Shown: positions 1-9,381, counted from the first letter of the stretch. The stretch: 64,000 nucleotides of DNA from Paramicrobacterium agarici (GCF_002563955.1 NZ_PDJE01000001.1:1922001-1986000); one strand, 5' to 3'. Numbers and translations: made by a program. Notes: generated by a model from the letters alone, not told the origin.

Positions 1-1
1 G

Positions 2-256
2 CATGGCCCCTTTGCGGGCGGCGACGGCCCCGGCTGGTGGTTCCTCCTGATTCCGCTGTTCTGGATCGCCGTCTTCGCTCTGCTGTTCACGTTCGTGTTC
101 CGCCGCCGTCGCGACGCCATGCAGAACTGGAAGGCTCAGCACTCACCACGTCACGCCGCTGAGAAGACGCTCGCACAACGGTACGCGAACGGCGACATCG
201 ACGAGGCCGAGTACCGCGCCCGGCTCGAAGTGCTGCGCGCGAACACCGGCGACTAG
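2..256 (+). CDS. Small SHOCT-like membrane protein (C-terminal part, 5' end outside window)
   Basis: Partial gene: the reading frame is already open at the window edge and ends with TAG at 254-256. The visible 84 residues begin with a Gly-rich stretch, then one hydrophobic segment (WWFLLIPLFWIAVFALLFTF) followed by a basic stop-transfer patch RRRR, a short linker and a C-terminal module RYANGDIDEAEYRARLEVL. That last motif is the typical SHOCT (short C-terminal) domain, which often follows a single membrane helix in actinobacterial proteins and is thought to mediate oligomerisation. The function of the whole protein is unknown. It ends convergent with the thiolase gene, with a hairpin between them. 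Confidence 0.75.
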   Translation, partial: HGPFAGGDGPGWWFLLIPLFWIAVFALLFTFVFRRRRDAMQNWKAQHSPRHAAEKTLAQRYANGDIDEAEYRARLEVLRANTGD

Positions 257-261
257 CCACG

Positions 262-299
262 GGATGCTGTCGGACGACGCTCGTCGGCCGACAGCATCC
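262..299. terminator. Bidirectional hairpin terminator
   Basis: Perfect inverted repeat GGATGCTGTCGG (262-273) / CCGACAGCATCC (288-299), separated by 14 bases that can extend the stem a little. It lies between the convergent SHOCT and thiolase genes. There is no clear U-tract, as is usual for actinobacterial terminators. Both arms contain the GGATGCTG octamer that is over-represented across the window. Confidence 0.65.
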
Positions 300-304
300 T
301 CGTG

Positions 305-1489
305 TCAGCGTTCGAGCAGAAGCGCTTCGCCCTGACCGCCTCCGCCGCACAGCGAAACCGCGGCACGACCAGTGCCTCGCCTGCTGAGCTCGAGGGCGGC
401 GTGCAGCGCGAGCCGCGCTCCCGACGCCCCGATCGGGTGACCGATCGCGATCGCGCCTCCATGAATGTTCACGACGTCGGCGGACAGCGACAAATCGCGC
501 ATCGACTGGATGCCGACAGCGGCAAACGCCTCGTTGATCTCGACGACATCGAGGTCGCCGGTGTCCCAGCCTTCGCGCGACAGTGCATGCTCGATCGCGC
601 GAGACGGCTGCGAGTGCAGCGACGTGTCGGGTCCGGCAACCTGACCGGGGGAGCGCAGCACAGCGAGCCACTCGAGTCCTCGCTCCTCAGCCCACTCCCG
701 ATCGGCGACCACGACGGCTGCGGCCCCGTCGCTGAGCGGCGACGAGTTTCCGGCCGTGATCGTGCCCTCGCTGTCGAACGCCGGGCGCAGTTTCGAGAGA
801 GTCTCGGGCGTCGAGTCGGCGCGCACACCCTCGTCGGCGTCGACGACGGTGACGTCTCCCTTGCGCCCAGGCACCTGGACGGCGACGATCTCGTCATCGA
901 ACACGCCGTCGCGCGCGGCTGCGGCGGCGCGCACGTGCGACTCGGCTGCGACAGCATCCTGCTCCTCTCGCGAGATGCCGAGCGGCTGATTGTGGCGCTC
1001 TGTCGAGATGCCCATCGACACGTGGTCGAAGGCGTCGGTCAGACCATCGTGTGCTGCGACGTCGAGTAGCTGCGTCTCGCCGTATTTGAAACCCTTGCGC
1101 GAGCCGGGGAGCACGTGCGGAGCATTCGTCATCGACTCCTGCCCGCCGGCGACCACGACCGATGCCTCCCCTGAGCGAATGAGCCGAGCGGCGTCGGTGA
1201 TGGCGACGAGCCCCGAGAGGCACACCTTGTTGACCGTCACCGTCGGAACCTGCCAGCCGATGCCCGCGGCGATCGCCGACTGCCTCGCGGGATTCTGTCC
1301 GGCGCCGGCCTGAAGCACTTGCCCCATGATGACGTGCTCGACGTCAGCGGCCTGGACGTCGCTCGAGTGCAGTGCGCCAGCGATCGCGGACGTTCCGAGA
1401 TCGACGGCCGAGAACGAGGCGAGGGCACCGAGCAGTCTTGTGAACGGCGTGCGGGCGCCGCCGAGAATGACGACTTCTTTCTGTGTCAT
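305..1489 (-). CDS. Acetyl-CoA C-acyltransferase (thiolase)
   Basis: 394 residues, the usual length for biosynthetic or degradative thiolases. It catalyses the reversible condensation or cleavage of acetyl-CoA and acyl-CoA or acetoacetyl-CoA in the cytoplasm. Visible active-site features are the acylated cysteine in NKVCLSG (Cys90), the histidine in GHPIGASG (His351) and the second cysteine in SLCGGGGQG (Cys381). The start ATG is preceded on the minus strand by AAAGGGGTC, a plausible ribosome-binding site. It is divergent from the CoA-transferase AB genes, so together they look like an acetoacetate or ketone-body module (transferase makes acetoacetyl-CoA, thiolase splits it). The exact chain-length preference cannot be read from the sequence. 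Confidence 0.93.
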   Translation of the reverse strand: MTQKEVVILGGARTPFTRLLGALASFSAVDLGTSAIAGALHSSDVQAADVEHVIMGQVLQAGAGQNPARQSAIAAGIGWQVPTVTVNKVCLSGLVAITDAARLIRSGEASVVVAGGQESMTNAPHVLPGSRKGFKYGETQLLDVAAHDGLTDAFDHVSMGISTERHNQPLGISREEQDAVAAESHVRAAAAARDGVFDDEIVAVQVPGRKGDVTVVDADEGVRADSTPETLSKLRPAFDSEGTITAGNSSPLSDGAAAVVVADREWAEERGLEWLAVLRSPGQVAGPDTSLHSQPSRAIEHALSREGWDTGDLDVVEINEAFAAVGIQSMRDLSLSADVVNIHGGAIAIGHPIGASGARLALHAALELSRRGTGRAAVSLCGGGGQGEALLLER

Positions 1490-1572
1490 GAAGATGACCC
1501 CTTTGTCACTGGTGGATGTTCAGCCACGTCTAGCTTCGCACGACGCACGTCGATCTACCGAGGCACGAGCGA

Positions 1573-1601
1573 TTGACAGTAGATTGGTGGGCGAAGGTGA
1601 T
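1573..1601 (+). promoter_or_regulatory. Possible promoter of the CoA-transferase genes
   Basis: A perfect -35 hexamer TTGACA (1573-1578) is followed after 17 bases by GGTGAT (1596-1601), which is a poor -10. It lies in the divergent gap between the thiolase and the CoA-transferase. Only the -35 is convincing. Confidence 0.3.
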
Positions 1602-1658
1602 CCGCACGGCACACAATGCAGCGGATCGAGGTGCAGCAACGGAGGTGCTCTCTTGACC

Positions 1659-2438
1659 ATGGACAAAACCGTCGCAACAGCGAGGGATGCTGTCGCGGAC
1701 GTTCCCGATGGCGCGTCATTGGCCGTCGGAGGATTCGGCCTGTGCGGCAATCCGATGGCGCTCATCGAGGCCCTGCTCGACGTCGGCAGCGCAAACCTGT
1801 CTGTCGTCAGCAACAACTGCGGAGTCGACGACTGGGGGCTCGGACTCCTGCTGGGTGCGCGCCGCATCAGCACCATGACGTCGTCGTATGTGGGGGAGAA
1901 CAAGGAGTTCGAGCGGCAGTATCTGTCGGGCGAACTCACCGTCAACCTGACCCCGCAGGGAACTCTTGCCGAGAAGCTGAGAGCGGGTGGGGCAGGAATC
2001 GCCGCCTTCTACACGCAGACGGGCGTCGGCACTCAGATGGCAGAAGGGGGCCTGCCTCGCCGCTACAACCCGGACGGCAGCGTCGCCGAGGCGTCGACAG
2101 CGAAGGGCACCCGCGAATTTTCGGTCGACGGCGTGATGAAGCCGTTCGTTCTCGAAGAGGCCATCACGACGGACTTCTCGTTCGTGCATGCGCTGCGCGG
2201 GGACCGGCACGGAAACCTCGTCTTCAACAAATCAGCTCGCAACTTCTCACCGCTTGCGGCGATGGCGGGCAGAATCTGCGTTGCGCAAGTCGAGCAGCTC
2301 GTCGAGCCGGGTGAGATCGATCCCGATGCCGTACACCTGCCCGGAGTCTTCGTGCACCGGATCGTGGAGGTCGGCTACGACATCGAGAAGCGCGTCGAGC
2401 GACGAACCGTTCGCGAGGCGGAAGGAGCCGCATCATGA
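1659..2438 (+). CDS. 3-oxoacid CoA-transferase subunit A
   Basis: 259 residues. Subunit A of a two-subunit succinyl-CoA:3-ketoacid (or related acyl-CoA:acetoacetate) CoA-transferase; with subunit B it moves CoA between succinyl- or acetyl-CoA and acetoacetate. The N-terminus [18 protein letters not shown] and the Gly-rich GGFGLCGNP motif are typical of subunit A. The ATG at 1659 was chosen because homologues start with MDK; a TTG at 1653, two codons earlier, is actually better spaced from the GGAGGTG at 1641-1647 and may be the true start. It overlaps subunit B by four bases (ATGA), indicating translational coupling. Confidence 0.9.
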   Translation: MDKTVATARDAVADVPDGASLAVGGFGLCGNPMALIEALLDVGSANLSVVSNNCGVDDWGLGLLLGARRISTMTSSYVGENKEFERQYLSGELTVNLTPQGTLAEKLRAGGAGIAAFYTQTGVGTQMAEGGLPRRYNPDGSVAEASTAKGTREFSVDGVMKPFVLEEAITTDFSFVHALRGDRHGNLVFNKSARNFSPLAAMAGRICVAQVEQLVEPGEIDPDAVHLPGVFVHRIVEVGYDIEKRVERRTVREAEGAAS

Positions 2439-3073
2439 GCTTGACCCGTACAGAGATGGCGGCTCGCGCAGCGCGCGAACTCACGGACGGATCGTACGTC
2501 AATCTCGGGATCGGCCTGCCGACGCTCGTGCCGAACTACGTTCCGCAGGGTGTCACCGTGACACTGCAGTCAGAGAACGGCATTCTCGGCGTCGGCCCCT
2601 ACCCAGCCGAGGACGCCGTCGACCCCGACCTCATCAACGCAGGCAAAGAGACGGTCACCACCCTTCCGGGCACGGCGTTCTTCGATTCTGCGCTCAGCTT
2701 TGCGATGATCCGCGGCGGCAAGATCGACGCCGCGATTTTGGGAGCCATGCAGGTGTCGGGCACGGGTGACCTGGCGAACTGGATGATCCCGGGAAAGATG
2801 GTCAAGGGACCAGGCGGAGGAATGGACCTCGTGCACGGAGCCCAGCGGGTGATCGTGCTGATGACGCACACGGCGAAGGACGGCAGCCCGAAGATCGTCA
2901 ACGAATGCTCGCTTCCGCTCACGGGCCGCGGCGTCGTCGACAGGATCATCACGGATCTCGCCGTCATCGACGTGTCAGAGCAGGGGCTGACGCTCGTCGG
3001 GACCGCTCCGGGAGTGTCGGTCGACGACGTGATCGCGGCAACGGAGCCGCCGCTCACCGTCGCTCTGCAGTGA
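2435..3073 (+). CDS. 3-oxoacid CoA-transferase subunit B
   Basis: 212 residues, the normal size of subunit B. The family catalytic glutamate that forms the CoA thioester intermediate is seen in [10 protein letters not shown] (Glu47). The start ATG overlaps the subunit A stop in ATGA. The genes sit opposite a thiolase, which supports a role in acetoacetate or short-chain 3-oxoacid utilisation. A hairpin terminator follows at once, so this is the last gene of the two-gene operon. Confidence 0.92.
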   Translation: MSLTRTEMAARAARELTDGSYVNLGIGLPTLVPNYVPQGVTVTLQSENGILGVGPYPAEDAVDPDLINAGKETVTTLPGTAFFDSALSFAMIRGGKIDAAILGAMQVSGTGDLANWMIPGKMVKGPGGGMDLVHGAQRVIVLMTHTAKDGSPKIVNECSLPLTGRGVVDRIITDLAVIDVSEQGLTLVGTAPGVSVDDVIAATEPPLTVALQ

Positions 3074-3075
3074 GC

Positions 3076-3096
3076 GCGCCCGCTCTCAGCGGGCGC
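3076..3096 (+). terminator. Hairpin terminator after CoA-transferase operon
   Basis: Perfect 9-bp stem GCGCCCGCT / AGCGGGCGC with the three-base loop CTC, starting three bases after the subunit B stop codon. It has no T-run. The ispG -10 box begins 15 bases later. Confidence 0.7.
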
Positions 3097-3111
3097 CGAC
3101 ATCGAAGGCCG

Positions 3112-3117
3112 TAGGAT
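3112..3117 (+). promoter_or_regulatory. -10 box of ispG (leaderless)
   Basis: TAGGAT ends six bases before the GTG start codon of ispG, so transcription should begin at or next to the start codon. There is no Shine-Dalgarno sequence in front of this GTG. Confidence 0.6.
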
Positions 3118-3123
3118 TGTCGC

Positions 3124-4278
3124 GTGCCAGCAGTGAATCTCGGTATGCCGAACGTCCCCGAAACTCTTGCTCCCCGTCGCGCGTCGCGGCAGATTGCGGT
3201 GGGCAAGGTGCTCGTGGGCGGCAACGCGCCCGTGAGCGTGCAGTCGATGACGACGACGCCGACGACGAACATCAACGCGACGTTGCAGCAGATCGCCGAG
3301 CTTACGGCAGCGGGCTGCGACATCGTCCGCGTTGCCGTGCCCACTCGCGAAGATGCGGAGGCCCTGCCGGCAATTGCGCAGAAGAGCCAGATTCCCGTCA
3401 TTGCCGATATTCATTTTCAGCCGAACTATGTGTACGCGGCCATCGACGCGGGCTGCGCCGCCGTGCGCGTCAACCCCGGGAACATCCGCAAGTTCGACGA
3501 CCAGGTGGGTGAGATCGCCGCGCGCGCACGCGCAGCGGGAGTCTCGCTGCGCATCGGCGTGAATGCCGGATCGCTCGACAAGCGGCTGCTCGAGAAGTAC
3601 GGACGTCCGACCCCCGAAGCACTCGTCGAGAGCGCCGTATGGGAGGCGAGCCTGTTCGAAGAGCACGACTTCCATGACTTCAAGATCTCAGTGAAGCACA
3701 ACGATCCGATCGTGATGGTGAAGGCATATCGCCTGCTTGCCGAGCGCGGCGACTGGCCCCTGCATCTGGGCGTGACCGAGGCGGGCCCCGCGTTTCAGGG
3801 AACGATCAAGAGCGCGACGGCCTTCGGCATCCTGCTCTCTGAAGGCATCGGCGACACGATCCGCGTGTCGCTCAGCGCGCCGCCCGTCGAAGAGGTGAAA
3901 GTCGGGCTCCAGATTCTGCAATCGCTCAATCTGCGCGAGCGCAAGCTCGAGATCGTCTCGTGCCCGAGTTGCGGTCGTGCGCAGGTCGATGTGTACAGCC
4001 TCGCCGACGAGGTCACGGCAGGGCTCGAGGGCATGTCGGTTCCGCTGCGCGTCGCCGTGATGGGGTGTGTTGTCAACGGACCAGGTGAAGCGCGTGAGGC
4101 CGACCTCGGTGTCGCCTCGGGCAATGGCAAGGGACAGATCTTCGTCAAGGGCGAGGTCATCAAGACGGTGCCGGAGGCCGAGATCGTCGAAACTCTCATT
4201 GCCGAGGCCAACCGTATCGCTGCAGAGCTGCCTGCCTCGGAGAGCGCGTCGGGAACCCCGGTCGTCTCGGTCGGCTGA
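3124..4278 (+). CDS. ispG: 4-hydroxy-3-methylbut-2-en-1-yl diphosphate synthase (IspG)
   Basis: 384 residues. The iron-sulfur enzyme of the MEP isoprenoid pathway, converting methylerythritol cyclodiphosphate to HMBPP. The cluster ligands are visible: CPSCGR (Cys280, Cys283) and [10 protein letters not shown] (Cys315). The N-terminal TIM-barrel part shows [10 protein letters not shown] and VRVNPGNI. The GTG start at 3124 follows a -10 box directly and lacks a ribosome-binding site, so a leaderless mRNA is likely. In many actinobacteria ispG lies just before proS; here a six-gene Bat-type operon separates the two. Confidence 0.97.
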   Translation: MPAVNLGMPNVPETLAPRRASRQIAVGKVLVGGNAPVSVQSMTTTPTTNINATLQQIAELTAAGCDIVRVAVPTREDAEALPAIAQKSQIPVIADIHFQPNYVYAAIDAGCAAVRVNPGNIRKFDDQVGEIAARARAAGVSLRIGVNAGSLDKRLLEKYGRPTPEALVESAVWEASLFEEHDFHDFKISVKHNDPIVMVKAYRLLAERGDWPLHLGVTEAGPAFQGTIKSATAFGILLSEGIGDTIRVSLSAPPVEEVKVGLQILQSLNLRERKLEIVSCPSCGRAQVDVYSLADEVTAGLEGMSVPLRVAVMGCVVNGPGEAREADLGVASGNGKGQIFVKGEVIKTVPEAEIVETLIAEANRIAAELPASESASGTPVVSVG

Positions 4279-4284
4279 ACCGCA

Positions 4285-4312
4285 TTGTTCGTCCAGTCTG
4301 CGCGGATACACT
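4285..4312 (+). promoter_or_regulatory. Promoter of the Bat-type operon
   Basis: TTGTTC (4285-4290), 16-base spacer, TACACT (4307-4312). The transcript would begin near 4319 and carry a leader of about 34 bases with GGGAGAA in front of the GTG at 4353. Confidence 0.5.
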
Positions 4313-4352
4313 GAGTGCCGCACTGCACGCACACCATCGGGAGAAAACGCAC

Positions 4353-5351
4353 GTGAATCAGTCCCAGGACGCCGCTCTGACTCCGAACGAAATGGAGCGC
4401 GCAGGCCGCATCCTCGAGACCATCGTGCGTTCCTACAGCACGAAGGTCGTGGGCCAATCCGGGCTTCGAACGAGCCTGCTCGTCGCGCTGATGACCGGCG
4501 GTCACGTGCTTCTCGAAAGCGTTCCCGGACTTGCGAAGACGACGGCGGCCGAGGCGATCGCGGACGCTGTGCAGGCGAAGTTTCAGCGCATTCAGTGCAC
4601 GCCCGACCTGCTGCCCTCCGACATCGTCGGAACGCAGGTCTACGACCCTGGCGCTCGCGCGTTCTTTACACAGCTCGGGCCCATCCACGCGAACTTCGTG
4701 CTGCTCGACGAGATCAACCGGGCAAGCGCCAAGACGCAGTCGGCCATGCTCGAGGCCATGCAGGAACGCCAGACGTCGATCGGCGGTGAGATTCACGAGC
4801 TTCCTCGCCCCTTCCTCGTGCTCGCGACGCAGAACCCGATCGAGCAGGAGGGAACCTACCATCTCCCGGAAGCGCAGCTCGACAGGTTCCTGATCAAGGA
4901 TGTGCTCGGCTACCCGTCGATCGCCGACGAGGCGGAGATCGTGCGCCGCGTGGGAGCAGGCGTCTACGACGACGAGTCGAACGCCCACGTCACGCTCGAC
5001 GACGTGAACTACCTCCAGCAGCTCACCAGGCGCGTCTATCTGGACCCCGCCGTGCTCAACTACATCGTGCAGGCGGTGTACGTCACCCGTCACGCGAGCC
5101 AGTACCTGCCCGAGTCGCTCGCGCGCTACGTGGAGTACGGCGCGAGTCCGCGTGCGAGTATCGCCTTCGCCTCCGCGGCACGAGCCCTCGCCGTTCTGAA
5201 CGGGCGCGACCACGTGATTCCCGACGACGTCAAGGCATTCAGGCACCACGTGCTCAGGCACCGCATGATCCTCAACTTCGAGGCGGATGCTGACGGCGTC
5301 AGCCCCGAGACGGTCATCGACGCCTGCTTCGCCACCGTGCGGGTTCCGTGA
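4353..5351 (+). CDS. MoxR-family AAA+ ATPase
   Basis: 332 residues. MoxR ATPases act as chaperone-like factors that assemble or activate VWA-domain partners. Seen here: the Walker A variant VPGLAKTT (residues 57-64), Walker B LLDEINRA (117-124), and the sensor region ATQNPIEQEGTYHLPEAQLDRF. The GTG start is preceded by GGGAGAA. It is the first gene of a six-gene run whose other members (DUF58, two VWA proteins, TPR) are the usual partners of MoxR, so the operon prediction is strong. The biological target is unknown; related operons in other bacteria are called Bat (aerotolerance), but that role is not shown for actinobacteria. Confidence 0.93.
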   Translation: MNQSQDAALTPNEMERAGRILETIVRSYSTKVVGQSGLRTSLLVALMTGGHVLLESVPGLAKTTAAEAIADAVQAKFQRIQCTPDLLPSDIVGTQVYDPGARAFFTQLGPIHANFVLLDEINRASAKTQSAMLEAMQERQTSIGGEIHELPRPFLVLATQNPIEQEGTYHLPEAQLDRFLIKDVLGYPSIADEAEIVRRVGAGVYDDESNAHVTLDDVNYLQQLTRRVYLDPAVLNYIVQAVYVTRHASQYLPESLARYVEYGASPRASIAFASAARALAVLNGRDHVIPDDVKAFRHHVLRHRMILNFEADADGVSPETVIDACFATVRVP

Positions 5352-5359
5352 GCTGATCC

Positions 5360-6247
5360 ATGACGGGACTGCTCTACCGTGTGAAATCGAAGCTGTCGAT
5401 CCGCGCGCACAGGCGGGTCCGAGGTGTTCTCGACGGCGAATACGCCTCGGTGATGCACGGCAAGAGCCACGAGTTCGAAGAGCTGCGGCCGTATGTGCCC
5501 GGCGACGAGGTGCGCGACATCGACTGGAAGGCCACGGCGCGAAACGGCACGCCCTACACGCGACTCTACGTCGCGATGCGCAAGCACCTTGTCACCTTTG
5601 TCGTGGACACGGGGCGCAACATGGCGGCGATCGGAGCGTCCGGTGAGCCGAAGCGCGAGACGGCCGTTCTCGTGGCGGGAATCCTCGGCTACCTGGCACA
5701 TCGGCACGGCGATCATGTCTCACTGGTGTGCGGAGACGCCGATGGCGTGCATTCCATGCGGGGAGCGGGAACCGAGTCGCACGTCGAGCAGGTCCTCGGT
5801 CGCATTCAGGCGCGCGCTGTCGCCGACGCCGGTCGCAGCGACCTCACCAGGCTTCTCACGTACGTCGCACGCAGAACGCGCAGGCGCAGCATCCTCGTCA
5901 TCATCAGCGACGACGAGCCCATCGACCCAGACAGATCACGGATGCTGCGGCGACTCCGCGCCCAGCACGAACTTCTGTGGGTCAGCATCGCCGACGCCAA
6001 CCCACTAGACCCGAGCTGGCAGGGCGATGCCGTCATCGACATCGCCGACGGAGAACAGCTTCCCGATTTCGTGAAGCGAAACACGTCGCTCCTCCGCGAG
6101 TTCACACGCGCCGTGACGCAGGCCGAGACGGCGACGATCGATGAGCTGGAGTCCCTCGGCATCACGGGCGTGCGCATCGCGGGCGCGGATGACGCCGTCT
6201 CTGGGATCTTCCGGTTGCTCGAGAGGCACAATCATGGTCGGCGATAA
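5360..6247 (+). CDS. DUF58 domain-containing protein
   Basis: 295 residues. Contains the DUF58 signature VPGDEVRDIDWKATAR near residues 50-65, followed by a degenerate VWA-like fold. The protein is predicted to be cytosolic with no membrane segment. DUF58 proteins almost always lie directly after moxR and before VWA-domain membrane proteins, as here; they are thought to link the ATPase to the VWA partners. The gene starts 8 bases after moxR and overlaps the next gene by 14 bases. The molecular role is not established. Confidence 0.9.
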   Translation: MTGLLYRVKSKLSIRAHRRVRGVLDGEYASVMHGKSHEFEELRPYVPGDEVRDIDWKATARNGTPYTRLYVAMRKHLVTFVVDTGRNMAAIGASGEPKRETAVLVAGILGYLAHRHGDHVSLVCGDADGVHSMRGAGTESHVEQVLGRIQARAVADAGRSDLTRLLTYVARRTRRRSILVIISDDEPIDPDRSRMLRRLRAQHELLWVSIADANPLDPSWQGDAVIDIADGEQLPDFVKRNTSLLREFTRAVTQAETATIDELESLGITGVRIAGADDAVSGIFRLLERHNHGRR

Positions 6248-6686
6248 CGGCTACTACGACCCCGTGGGCTACCACCCCATGTGGCTGTGGATCGCGTGCG
6301 GCATCGTCGCTCTCGTGCTGCTCTGGTACATCGCCGTCTGGTTCTACCCACGAGCGCGCGCGCCCCAGCGCCGTCCCGTCGTGAAGCGCGCGCCAGAAGA
6401 GATCGTTCAGCATTACCTTCGACTGATCGATGAGATCGAGTCTGCCAACGCATCGGGGGAGCTCTCGCTCAGGGAGGCGCATCTCAAACTCAGCGTGCTG
6501 GTACGGCTCTTCGGCGAGGAGCGGTCGGGAACGAGCTTTTCGACCATGACGCTCTCGGACCTCACCGAAGGCAACCACGCGCACATTGCCCATGCCGTCG
6601 CATCGTACTACCCGTTCGAGTTCGGCGCCGCTCCCTCGGGCGACCTCGCGCCATCGCTGCAGCGCGCGCGAGAGGTGGTGCGCTAG
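6234..6686 (+). CDS. Small membrane protein of the Bat-type operon
   Basis: 150 residues. One membrane helix near residues 17-39 (WLWIACGIVALVLLWYIAVW), then a basic Pro/Arg segment and a soluble domain (IVQHYLRLIDEIESANASGE) that looks helical. The position between DUF58 and the first VWA gene, plus the single N-terminal helix, is that of the DUF4381-like proteins of Bat operons, but the match is by context only. The ATG at 6234 lies inside the end of the DUF58 gene; the stop codon abuts the next ATG with no gap. Function unknown. Confidence 0.8.
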   Translation: MVGDNGYYDPVGYHPMWLWIACGIVALVLLWYIAVWFYPRARAPQRRPVVKRAPEEIVQHYLRLIDEIESANASGELSLREAHLKLSVLVRLFGEERSGTSFSTMTLSDLTEGNHAHIAHAVASYYPFEFGAAPSGDLAPSLQRAREVVR

Positions 6687-7676
6687 ATGGAGATGCTCAA
6701 CGCATGGGCACCGCTGGCCTGGGCGGCAGCGGTCGTCGTGACCGTCCTCGTCGCGCTGCTCATCCGTTCGCGGCGCCGCTCCGCGTCGTCAGCGGTGCGG
6801 GTCGCCCACCTCGACCGGGTCACGGAGCTTCCCGGGTTTCGCACGGCACGAGCGCGTCTGCGCGTCGGCCTCGGCATCGCTATCGCGGTGACGGCCGTTG
6901 CTGTCGCAGCATCCGCCGCTCTCACCTCTCGCATTGTCACCGTGCGCACGGTGACGCCAGAGGTGCACAATCGCGACATCGTGCTGTGCCTCGACACCTC
7001 GGGCTCCATGACGGACTACGACGTGGCGATTCTCGACACCTTCATCGAGCTCGTCGACGAATTCGAGGGCGAGCGCATCGGGCTGACCATCTTCAACGCG
7101 TCGGCCGTGACGTACTTTCCTCTGACGACCGACTACGACTACGTCGCCGATCAGATGATCACCCTCCGCGACAACATGGAGGACCCGAACACCGACTACG
7201 CCTATACGGACGGCACGCTTCTGGGAGACGGATCATCGCTCATCGGAGACGGTCTAGCCTCGTGCACAATGCGCTTTGACAACCTCGACGATGACCGGTC
7301 GCGGTCGATCATCTTCGCGACAGACAACTTCGTCGCGGGCAAGCAGCTCGTCTCTCTTCCGCAGGCCGGGCAATACGCGAAAGACAACGGGGTGGTGGTC
7401 TACGGGCTCAATCCGGGGGACTCCACCGCGCAGAATTACATTGAAGAGCTCGCGGCCGAACTCAAGGATGCTGTCGAGATGACCGGCGGCGAGTACTTCG
7501 CCCTGAGCGATCCGCAGGCCGTGCCCGAGATCGTGCACTCGATTCAAGAGCAAGAGGCCTCGGCGATGGACGCCCCCTCGTACGTCGTGCGCTCGGACAA
7601 GCCCGATGTCTTTCTGTGGATCGCCTTCTGCGCGATTCTGGCGCTGCTGGCTCTCGGATGGAGGTTGAGACGATGA
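6687..7676 (+). CDS. VWA-domain membrane protein (BatA-like)
   Basis: 329 residues. N-terminal membrane helices around residues 8-27 and 61-80, a von Willebrand factor A domain with an intact MIDAS motif DTSGS (103-107), and a C-terminal membrane helix (VFLWIAFCAILALLALGW). This is the topology of BatA: an extracytoplasmic metal-binding VWA domain anchored at both ends. MoxR and DUF58 partners are encoded just upstream. The gene starts immediately after the previous stop codon and ends in an ATGA overlap with a second VWA gene. The ligand and physiological role are unknown. Confidence 0.88.
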   Translation: MEMLNAWAPLAWAAAVVVTVLVALLIRSRRRSASSAVRVAHLDRVTELPGFRTARARLRVGLGIAIAVTAVAVAASAALTSRIVTVRTVTPEVHNRDIVLCLDTSGSMTDYDVAILDTFIELVDEFEGERIGLTIFNASAVTYFPLTTDYDYVADQMITLRDNMEDPNTDYAYTDGTLLGDGSSLIGDGLASCTMRFDNLDDDRSRSIIFATDNFVAGKQLVSLPQAGQYAKDNGVVVYGLNPGDSTAQNYIEELAAELKDAVEMTGGEYFALSDPQAVPEIVHSIQEQEASAMDAPSYVVRSDKPDVFLWIAFCAILALLALGWRLRR

Positions 7677-8665
7677 CCTTCCACCCCGTCATGCCCGGAT
7701 TGCTGATGCTCGTCGTGTTCGCGGCGCTGGCGCTGTTCACGGTCGTTCAGGCGGTTCTCGCACCCTCCTCGCGCGTTCGGATTCGCTGGATCTCGCGCAC
7801 GCTACTCGTCGTTCTTCTCGGCGCTATGATGCTGCGGCCCGTCGTGAACGATGGCAGGCCCGTGGATGCTGTCGGAAGCAACGTCGACGTGTACTTCGTC
7901 ATCGACACCACGAGCAGCATGGCGGCAGAAGACTGGGCAGATGACCGGCCGAGGCTCGAGGGTGTGCGCGCCGACGTCGCAGAGCTGACGGACCGGCTTG
8001 TCGGCGCCCGATTCTCTGTCACGACCTTCGACGCCGCGACGGTCGAGCGAGTTCCGCTGACCACCGACGGCGGTGCGATCGAGCAGACCGTCGACGCCAT
8101 GACGCAGGAGATCACGGAGTATTCGTCTGGCAGCAGCATTTCGGCGCCGCTGGCCCACCTCGAAGAGACGCTCGCTGCCGCGGAACCCGGCCACACGACG
8201 ATTCTCTACTACCTGGGCGACGGCGAGCAGACGGCAGACGAGCAGCCCGAGTCATTCGCGTCGATCGCCGAGTACGTCGACGGGGGAGCAGTGCTCGGCT
8301 ACGGCACGGAAGACGGCGGACGGATGCTGGAGAACGGCGGTCTCGACGCGGAGGGCGATCGGGAGTACATCATCGATCCCTCGACAGGCGAACCGGCGAT
8401 CTCGAGCATCGACGAAGGCGCACTCCAGACGATCGCCGAGCAGCTGGGCGTCGAATACCTGCACCGTGACGCCTCGACGAGCGTCGACGACGCAGCATCC
8501 GGCATCTCGGTCGTTCCGCAGACTGACCCCAACCAGGATCCAGCCCCTGAACCCGAACTGTACTGGGTTCTGGCGATACCCTTCGGACTCCTGCTGCTCG
8601 TGGAGCTCGCGGGTCTCATCACAGATCTGCGCCGGCTGCGCACGCGAAGGGAGGGCCGCTCATGA
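7673..8665 (+). CDS. VWA-domain membrane protein (BatB-like)
   Basis: 330 residues. Two N-terminal membrane helices (about 8-30 and 40-55), a VWA domain with the MIDAS variant DTTSS (78-82; Thr in place of the middle Ser), and a C-terminal helix (WVLAIPFGLLLLVELAGLI). It is the paralogue of the preceding gene, as in classical BatA/BatB pairs. It overlaps both neighbours by four bases (ATGA), so translation is coupled through the operon. Confidence 0.87.
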   Translation: MTFHPVMPGLLMLVVFAALALFTVVQAVLAPSSRVRIRWISRTLLVVLLGAMMLRPVVNDGRPVDAVGSNVDVYFVIDTTSSMAAEDWADDRPRLEGVRADVAELTDRLVGARFSVTTFDAATVERVPLTTDGGAIEQTVDAMTQEITEYSSGSSISAPLAHLEETLAAAEPGHTTILYYLGDGEQTADEQPESFASIAEYVDGGAVLGYGTEDGGRMLENGGLDAEGDREYIIDPSTGEPAISSIDEGALQTIAEQLGVEYLHRDASTSVDDAASGISVVPQTDPNQDPAPEPELYWVLAIPFGLLLLVELAGLITDLRRLRTRREGRS

Positions 8666-9381
8666 GCACGCGAGGACCGCGCCGCGTTCGCACGCGGCTC
8701 GTGCTGATCACGCTACCGCTCGTTCTCGTCGCGCTCGTTTTCGCGGCCAAGCTCGTGAGCCTCGGGGTCTTGGCGGACGACGGATCTCGTGATTACGCGA
8801 GCGAAGAATACGAGTCTGCCGCCGAGGCGTACGACGGACTCATGCTGTGGAATGCCTTCGAGTCGTGGATCGCCCTGTTCAACCGCGGGACGGCGTCGGC
8901 AGCTGCCGGAGACTTTCCCGCCGCGACGAAGGACCTGTCCGAGGCCCTTGTGCGCGCCCCAGAGGGAAAGACGTGTGAGATCAGGGTGAACCTCTCGCGC
9001 GCGTGGGAGCAGCAGGGCGACGCGTACGCCGCGGCGGGCTCTGCCGAAGGTGCGACGCGCATGTGGGAGACGGCTCTTGCCGTGATTGAGCAGGGAGCCG
9101 GCGAAGGGTGTGACCAGCCGCAGGAGTCGAAGGCCGACGAAGAGCTCAAGAAGGCCACGGAGCGCATTGAAGAGAAGCTCAATCAGGGTTCGGACTCGAG
9201 CGATGACCAGAACGACGGTGGCGCGGGTGACGACGATTCCGATTCCGGTGGCGACGAGTCAGACGGCGACAATCCCCTCGACGATCTGAACGAGAGGGGC
9301 AAAGACGCCGAGCGCGAGAAGCAGGACGGCGACGCGGATCGCCGGGGCTCCGGAGGAGGCGGCACGGACAAGCCGTGGTGA
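8662..9381 (+). CDS. TPR-containing membrane-anchored protein of the Bat-type operon
   Basis: 239 residues. An N-terminal signal anchor (about residues 12-35), then helical repeats typical of TPR (YASEEYESAAEAYDGL, FNRGTASAAAGDFPAATKDL), then a strongly acidic, low-complexity tail rich in Asp, Ser and Gly (residues about 175-239). It takes the place of BatC/BatE-type TPR proteins in Bat operons and would face the cell exterior. It is the last gene of the six-gene unit; the gap to proS holds the proS promoter. Confidence 0.8.
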   Translation: MSTRGPRRVRTRLVLITLPLVLVALVFAAKLVSLGVLADDGSRDYASEEYESAAEAYDGLMLWNAFESWIALFNRGTASAAAGDFPAATKDLSEALVRAPEGKTCEIRVNLSRAWEQQGDAYAAAGSAEGATRMWETALAVIEQGAGEGCDQPQESKADEELKKATERIEEKLNQGSDSSDDQNDGGAGDDDSDSGGDESDGDNPLDDLNERGKDAEREKQDGDADRRGSGGGGTDKPW

